Below are positions 60,456 through 64,000 of a DNA stretch of 64,000 nucleotides, in pieces. This DNA comes from CAVVEQ01 sp963804865. GTDB lineage: Bacteria; Chloroflexota; Anaerolineae; Anaerolineales; Anaerolineaceae. The notes beneath the pieces are model-generated. The model saw only the letters and a program-made list of their open reading frames with translations, did no database searches and was not told the origin of the DNA. Where the stretch lies: NCBI GenBank assembly GCA_963804865.1, contig CAWDSH010000034.1, positions 1 through 64,000 on the forward strand, written 5' to 3'. The stretch's first letter is position 1. Each line of letters begins with the position of its first letter. The position numbers and the translations under genes are program-made.

Positions 60456-61643
60456 TCACGATTTCAATGCCTTGATTATTTCGGGTACGACCCAAAGAGC
60501 AGCGCCGGTAGTATCAACAATCATGTCACAAACCTCCATCTGGGGTCTATATGCAATTTCAGCCATGATAAATTGGTCTTTGAAAAAGCGATTTCGGAAG
60601 TAATTGGGCTCATATTTTTTGCGGTAATCAATATCCCGCTTCCATTTCCGTTTCAGGCGAATGGGATCATCGGTGAGATAAACCACTTTGTGATCAATCA
60701 AGGCCGCAATCTCCTCTATCAGAAACGGGAAATTACCTTCGATGAAAATAATATCTGCCGACTCAATCTCGATTGGGATCCCGCCCGGTTTTAAATTTCC
60801 GTTCAGATCGTGGCTGGATGTGGCAAGAACAAAATCATAGCGCGGGATATGGATCTTTTTACCCTGCTTGATATCTTCCAAACTCTGCTTGATCAGGTCG
60901 AGATGAAACGCTTTCTTGCTCTGCGTGAAGATTCCCCTGGCTTCGCGCTGATCCCGATCGGTCAAGAAATTATCCATTTCAATGGATGTGGTTTTCCTGC
61001 CATCCTGCTCAAATTGCGCGCGCAATCGTTCGACGATTTCGGTCTTTCCCGCCGCAGTCGGTCCGGCGACAGCCAGGATGGTTGGGGTCTTGCAAACCGA
61101 AACAACCTTCCCGACAACCTTTATAAAAGCTGTATCCACTTCGGAATTTGAACGCGCGAAAGCCTTGTACCCGATATCCTGGCAACGTTCGAATTCATCC
61201 TGCTTCCGTTCGAAATGCTGATACGGTTTACCATCAAAGCGGGCTTTAATTTTCCCGGTAAAGTAGAGGGTGCGATGCAAAAAGTAGAAGCCGCGGATAT
61301 CAAAATAAAAGTTCTGTTTCACCCAGGCTTCTGAAAAACCTCCCGTTACCAAACCGATGAATAGCATTCGGGAAAGCTGTGCAATATGCTCATCCAGAAC
61401 GATCCGGTTTTCGACGAATGGTTTAATTTGAATACTGTCGTAGAACGCCCGGCAGGTCACCCGCTGCTCGATCTCTGCCTGGGTCTCCACTAGGATCGAA
61501 GTCCAACCCAGCTTCGGGAGAAAATTATCAAGGCAGTAACGAAACTCATATAGTTCCATTTCCCGAATACCCGGGTTGATATGGCACATGATTTCGTATA
61601 AAGCAGCTGAAAAAGCCATTGGGTTATTTAGAATTCCAGACAT
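60456..61643 (-). CDS. P-loop kinase (uridine kinase/phosphoribulokinase-like) with a novel N-terminal domain
   Basis: A 395-residue protein. The C-terminal half (about residues 185-395) is a P-loop kinase: PTILAVAGPTAAGKTEIVER (Walker A), TSIEMDNFLTDRDQREARGI, KKIHIPRYDFVLATSSH, ADIIFIEGNFPFLIEEIAAL and RLKRKWKRDIDYRKKYEPNY. These are the motif positions of uridine kinase, phosphoribulokinase and D-glycerate 3-kinase. The N-terminal 180 residues (PGIREMELYEFRYCLDNFLP, FVENRIVLDEHIAQLSRMLF, HRTLYFTGKIKARFDGKPYQ) are not recognisable. It lies 8 bases after the apgM-like gene. A kinase acting on glycerate or a small polyol would fit the neighbouring mutases, but this is inference. Confidence 0.75.
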   Translation of the reverse strand: MSGILNNPMAFSAALYEIMCHINPGIREMELYEFRYCLDNFLPKLGWTSILVETQAEIEQRVTCRAFYDSIQIKPFVENRIVLDEHIAQLSRMLFIGLVTGGFSEAWVKQNFYFDIRGFYFLHRTLYFTGKIKARFDGKPYQHFERKQDEFERCQDIGYKAFARSNSEVDTAFIKVVGKVVSVCKTPTILAVAGPTAAGKTEIVERLRAQFEQDGRKTTSIEMDNFLTDRDQREARGIFTQSKKAFHLDLIKQSLEDIKQGKKIHIPRYDFVLATSSHDLNGNLKPGGIPIEIESADIIFIEGNFPFLIEEIAALIDHKVVYLTDDPIRLKRKWKRDIDYRKKYEPNYFRNRFFKDQFIMAEIAYRPQMEVCDMIVDTTGAALWVVPEIIKALKS

Positions 61644-61651
61644 ACGTTCTC

Positions 61652-62857
61652 CTAAGCCCCGAATTTAACGATGCGCCCCGCATTTGCCAGGGCAATCGGC
61701 ATGACATTTTTTGCCGGTAGGGTGCCAAGACTCCCTTGGCAACAGGCGCGCTCCCCGAACTCAGCAATTCCATCTTCCCTGACATTTTTCGAATAGATCA
61801 GCAACGGGACGGGGTGCCATGAATGAGATTTGAGTACTGCAGGTGATGAATGATCTCCGCCTACCATGATTACATCCGGGTTTAGAGCCATGAGACGCGG
61901 AACCAACGCGTCCACCTCTTCAATTGCATGCACCTTACCCTCAAAATCACCTTTTTCGCCGCATGTGTCGGTTTTTTTCACATGAACGTAGAAGAAGTCG
62001 AATTCATCCCAGTGTTTTTCCAAAGTGACAATTTCATCCGATATCGTATCCCCTTCCACATCTAAAACTGTCATGCCGACCATGCGCGCCACGCCGCGAT
62101 ACATTCCATGGATCGCGATGGCTGCAGGATTCAGGTTGTACATTTGCTGATACGTTGGTATAACCGGTAGTTTTGCAAAACCACGCACCAGAATCATGTT
62201 CGCTGGTTGTTTGTTGGATAACAATATGCCCGCCTGATTGATGAACAGGTTCATCAATTGAGCGGAACGCCGGGAATTCAAGTTGAGCGCGCGGATGGGC
62301 AAAGGTGGAACACCATCCTTAAGAGGATCCGTCTCCGAAAGATCGCTTCCCAAACCGGGTCCCCGCATGATTAAAACAAATCGATGCTCTTTGACCTGCT
62401 CAATGAAAAATTCCACGCCATCAATTTTGATGGTCCGTAACAATTCCACAAGTAATTTGCTGACATCTGATGGCAGGCGACCAGCACGACGATCAAGAAG
62501 TACTCCTTTCGAATCCACCGTGCAAAAATTGCCGCGCGCGGCGATGTCCTCAGGCTTCATCTCAAAATCCACTCCCAAAGCTTCCATTGCACCACGCCCG
62601 ATTTGATATTGAATCGGATCGTAGCCAAATATCGCAAGATGTCCCGGACCACTACCGGCTGTAATTCCCTGTCCAACCGGCACTGTCAAACCCAAAGCAG
62701 AACGTGCTGCCAAAGCGTTCAGGTTAGGCTTTCGAGCGGTTTCCAGTTCAGTTTTACCGCCAGTTTCCTTCGGTAATCCGCCGAGTCCATCCATGATCAG
62801 CATGATCATTTTTGTCGGAGCCGGCACGATCAACTCGTGTAAGAATTCCAAATCCAT
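61652..62857 (-). CDS. apgM: 2,3-bisphosphoglycerate-independent phosphoglycerate mutase, archaeal type
   Basis: A 401-residue member of the ApgM branch of the alkaline phosphatase superfamily. It interconverts 3- and 2-phosphoglycerate. KMIMLIMDGLGGLPKETGGK has the first metal Asp, and GQGITAGSGPGHLAIFGYDP the Ser nucleophile region, with TAGSGPGH in place of the usual form. FFYVHVKKTDTCGEKGDFEG and IMVGGDHSSPAVLKSHSWHP supply the other metal ligands. MRGPGLGSDLSETDPLKDG is another family block. The start at 62857 precedes a normal N-terminus. It directly follows an iPGM-like gene (13-base gap), so the operon encodes two different phosphoglycerate-mutase-type proteins, which is odd. One may act on another phospho-compound. 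Confidence 0.85.
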   Translation of the reverse strand: MDLEFLHELIVPAPTKMIMLIMDGLGGLPKETGGKTELETARKPNLNALAARSALGLTVPVGQGITAGSGPGHLAIFGYDPIQYQIGRGAMEALGVDFEMKPEDIAARGNFCTVDSKGVLLDRRAGRLPSDVSKLLVELLRTIKIDGVEFFIEQVKEHRFVLIMRGPGLGSDLSETDPLKDGVPPLPIRALNLNSRRSAQLMNLFINQAGILLSNKQPANMILVRGFAKLPVIPTYQQMYNLNPAAIAIHGMYRGVARMVGMTVLDVEGDTISDEIVTLEKHWDEFDFFYVHVKKTDTCGEKGDFEGKVHAIEEVDALVPRLMALNPDVIMVGGDHSSPAVLKSHSWHPVPLLIYSKNVREDGIAEFGERACCQGSLGTLPAKNVMPIALANAGRIVKFGA

Positions 62858-62870
62858 CGTAGCACCTCAT

Positions 62871-64000
62871 CTATTTCATGAAACAGATCCTACCCGCGCC
62901 ATGAACCAATGCCTCGAATGCAAGTTGCGTCTTATCGTAGTTGCCGTCCCGATCGAGTGCAATACCCCTCCCCATCCCCGTAACGACTTGTCCAATGCCA
63001 ATCTTTTCGATCTGCCCACCCAATTTGTCCAGCAGAGCTGGGGCACTACCCGGTTGCGTGCTGCGCCCATCAAAAATGATATGGAGGTAGACCTTTTCCA
63101 GACCACGTTCTTTTGCCATTTTAAGCAATGCCAATGGGTAATTAATCGAACCATGTGAACTTTTCTCAGTCAATAAACCTATGAGATGTAAACTTGTCCC
63201 CCCTTTTTTGGCATCATCGATCTCTTTACAGAAAATCTCATTGTTATAGAAAGAACCGTCTTGCATGGCCAGATCAAGTCGTACATCGTCCTGTAGAACG
63301 ACCCTTCCAGCGCCAATGTTCATATGACCTGCTTCGGAATTTCCTGCCTTGCCGTCTTGTAAACCGACTGCCAATCCAGCAGGTTGTAAACTACTATGGG
63401 GGTATCCTCTAAGAATGTTGTCCCATGCCGGCGTATCGGCAAGGAAAATGGGATTGGTGGCATCATTTTTTCCCATGCCCCAACCATCAAGGATGACCAG
63501 CAGGACGCGCCGTTTGCCACCCCAATCGTATCCTGGGGCCAGGTTCATACCTTTCATTGAATGTGGTATAGGGAGATCGAGCGCATTCAAGACCGTCGGA
63601 GCTACATCGGCCAGTTTGCCCTCCCGCAGATCTGCGCTGGAGGTAGCGCGGGGGTCAATTAACACAAAGGGCACCGGATTGGTGGTATGGGCTACATTCA
63701 ATGTGCCGTCCGGATTGATCATTTCCTCAAGATTGCCATGATCTGCAGTAATTAGTACGACATAATCACATGCACACGCGCTTTTTACAAGCTTTTCCAT
63801 ATTGCCGTCAACGAGGGCGGCACATTGGATTTTTGAATTGTTATTTGAAGTGTGCCCAATTACATCACCGTTGGCAAAGTTCGTTACGATCAGGTCGTAG
63901 CCTTTTTTGATACCCTCCTCGACTCGTTTAACTACATCCGGTAGGCTCAATCCGGGAATTTGGTCGAAAGGAATACCTTTTAATGTAGGGACACAGATGT
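62871..64000 (-). CDS. iPGM-like protein with rearranged domain order (5' end off the window)
   Basis: The visible part (open to the window edge, about 375 residues) is made of two iPGM pieces in reverse order. First comes C-terminal phosphatase-domain sequence: LIVTNFANGDVIGHT, VVLITADHGNLEEMINPDG, VAHTTNPVPFVLIDP and KLADVAPTVLNALDLPIPHS. After a linker of about 12 residues comes N-terminal iPGM sequence: RRVLLVILDGWGMGKNDATN, GNSEAGHMNIGAGRVVLQDD, then SLHLIGLLTEKSSHGSINYP, DGRSTQPGSAPALL and TGMGRGIALDRDGNYDKTQL. All seven expected metal ligands (D and S of the start, D-x3-H, DH and H of the end) are present within the visible chain. It is either a circular permutant or a tandem fusion with a truncated second copy. 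The edge hides which. Confidence 0.8.
   Translation of the reverse strand, partial: ICVPTLKGIPFDQIPGLSLPDVVKRVEEGIKKGYDLIVTNFANGDVIGHTSNNNSKIQCAALVDGNMEKLVKSACACDYVVLITADHGNLEEMINPDGTLNVAHTTNPVPFVLIDPRATSSADLREGKLADVAPTVLNALDLPIPHSMKGMNLAPGYDWGGKRRVLLVILDGWGMGKNDATNPIFLADTPAWDNILRGYPHSSLQPAGLAVGLQDGKAGNSEAGHMNIGAGRVVLQDDVRLDLAMQDGSFYNNEIFCKEIDDAKKGGTSLHLIGLLTEKSSHGSINYPLALLKMAKERGLEKVYLHIIFDGRSTQPGSAPALLDKLGGQIEKIGIGQVVTGMGRGIALDRDGNYDKTQLAFEALVHGAGRICFMK

Overview
The window looks like a contig of a Gram-positive-like, non-model bacterium, most plausibly a Chloroflexota (Anaerolineae) genome. The basis is gene content and dispersed palindromic repeats typical of such genomes (including reads of the CHSERSEE/SFCHSERSE type); there is no rRNA or other phylogenetic marker here to prove it. 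One tRNA gene (Pro-UGG) is present. I see no CRISPR array, prophage or transposase.

Layout. 1-600: end of a cupredoxin-like gene overlapping a small copper-chaperone-like HMA gene. 700-7200: a giant secreted beta-helix repeat protein with its own promoter and terminator, broken by many frameshifts; 7200-8140 carries repeats and a partial copy of its 3' end with the terminator. 8145-12600: surE, a Zn-ribbon protein, a YccF membrane protein, gatC-gatA and a lipoprotein esterase. 12600-16900: tRNA-Pro, a DPM1-like glycosyltransferase, rnhB, the NfeD/SPFH membrane pair, a GNAT protein and a small SWIM protein. 16904-21127: a P-type cation ATPase and glgC. 21130-24880: AT-rich orphan genes between palindromic repeats, plus a methyltransferase. 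24881-29777 (minus): GPH-type transporter, FAD oxidoreductase, tyrosine phosphatase and a GyrI-like fusion protein. 29982-39387: an ATP-grasp ligase divergent from a GntR-controlled operon (APC permease, metallophosphoesterase, nucleotidyltransferase-fold protein, aminotransferase, FGGY kinase, NERD protein). 39449-45400 (minus): DegV/SDR/SDR/TetR, then pdxS-pdxT plus a GNAT-like gene. 45543-48241: a lipoprotein, a membrane protein and rubrerythrin. 48306-64000 (minus): a same-strand array of 13 genes centred on phosphorylated metabolites.

The last array is the most interesting part. It runs, in transcription order: an iPGM-like gene in which C-terminal iPGM sequence precedes N-terminal sequence (circular permutant or tandem fusion, cut by the window edge), an archaeal-type apgM, a P-loop kinase, an RpiR regulator, a complete ABC importer, a tandem-HAD protein, a HAD/xylose-isomerase-like fusion, a DUF47-Pit phosphate transporter pair, a PfkB kinase and a metallo-beta-lactamase-fold hydrolase. 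It could take up and process a phosphorylated or phosphorylatable small molecule; the substrate cannot be read from sequence.

Quality note. Conserved housekeeping genes in the first 30 kb (surE, gatC, gatA, the SPFH gene, the P-type ATPase and others) carry single-base frameshifts, several in or next to short homopolymers, while 31-64 kb has only one. I treat most of these as probable sequencing or assembly errors and annotate the whole gene across the break.
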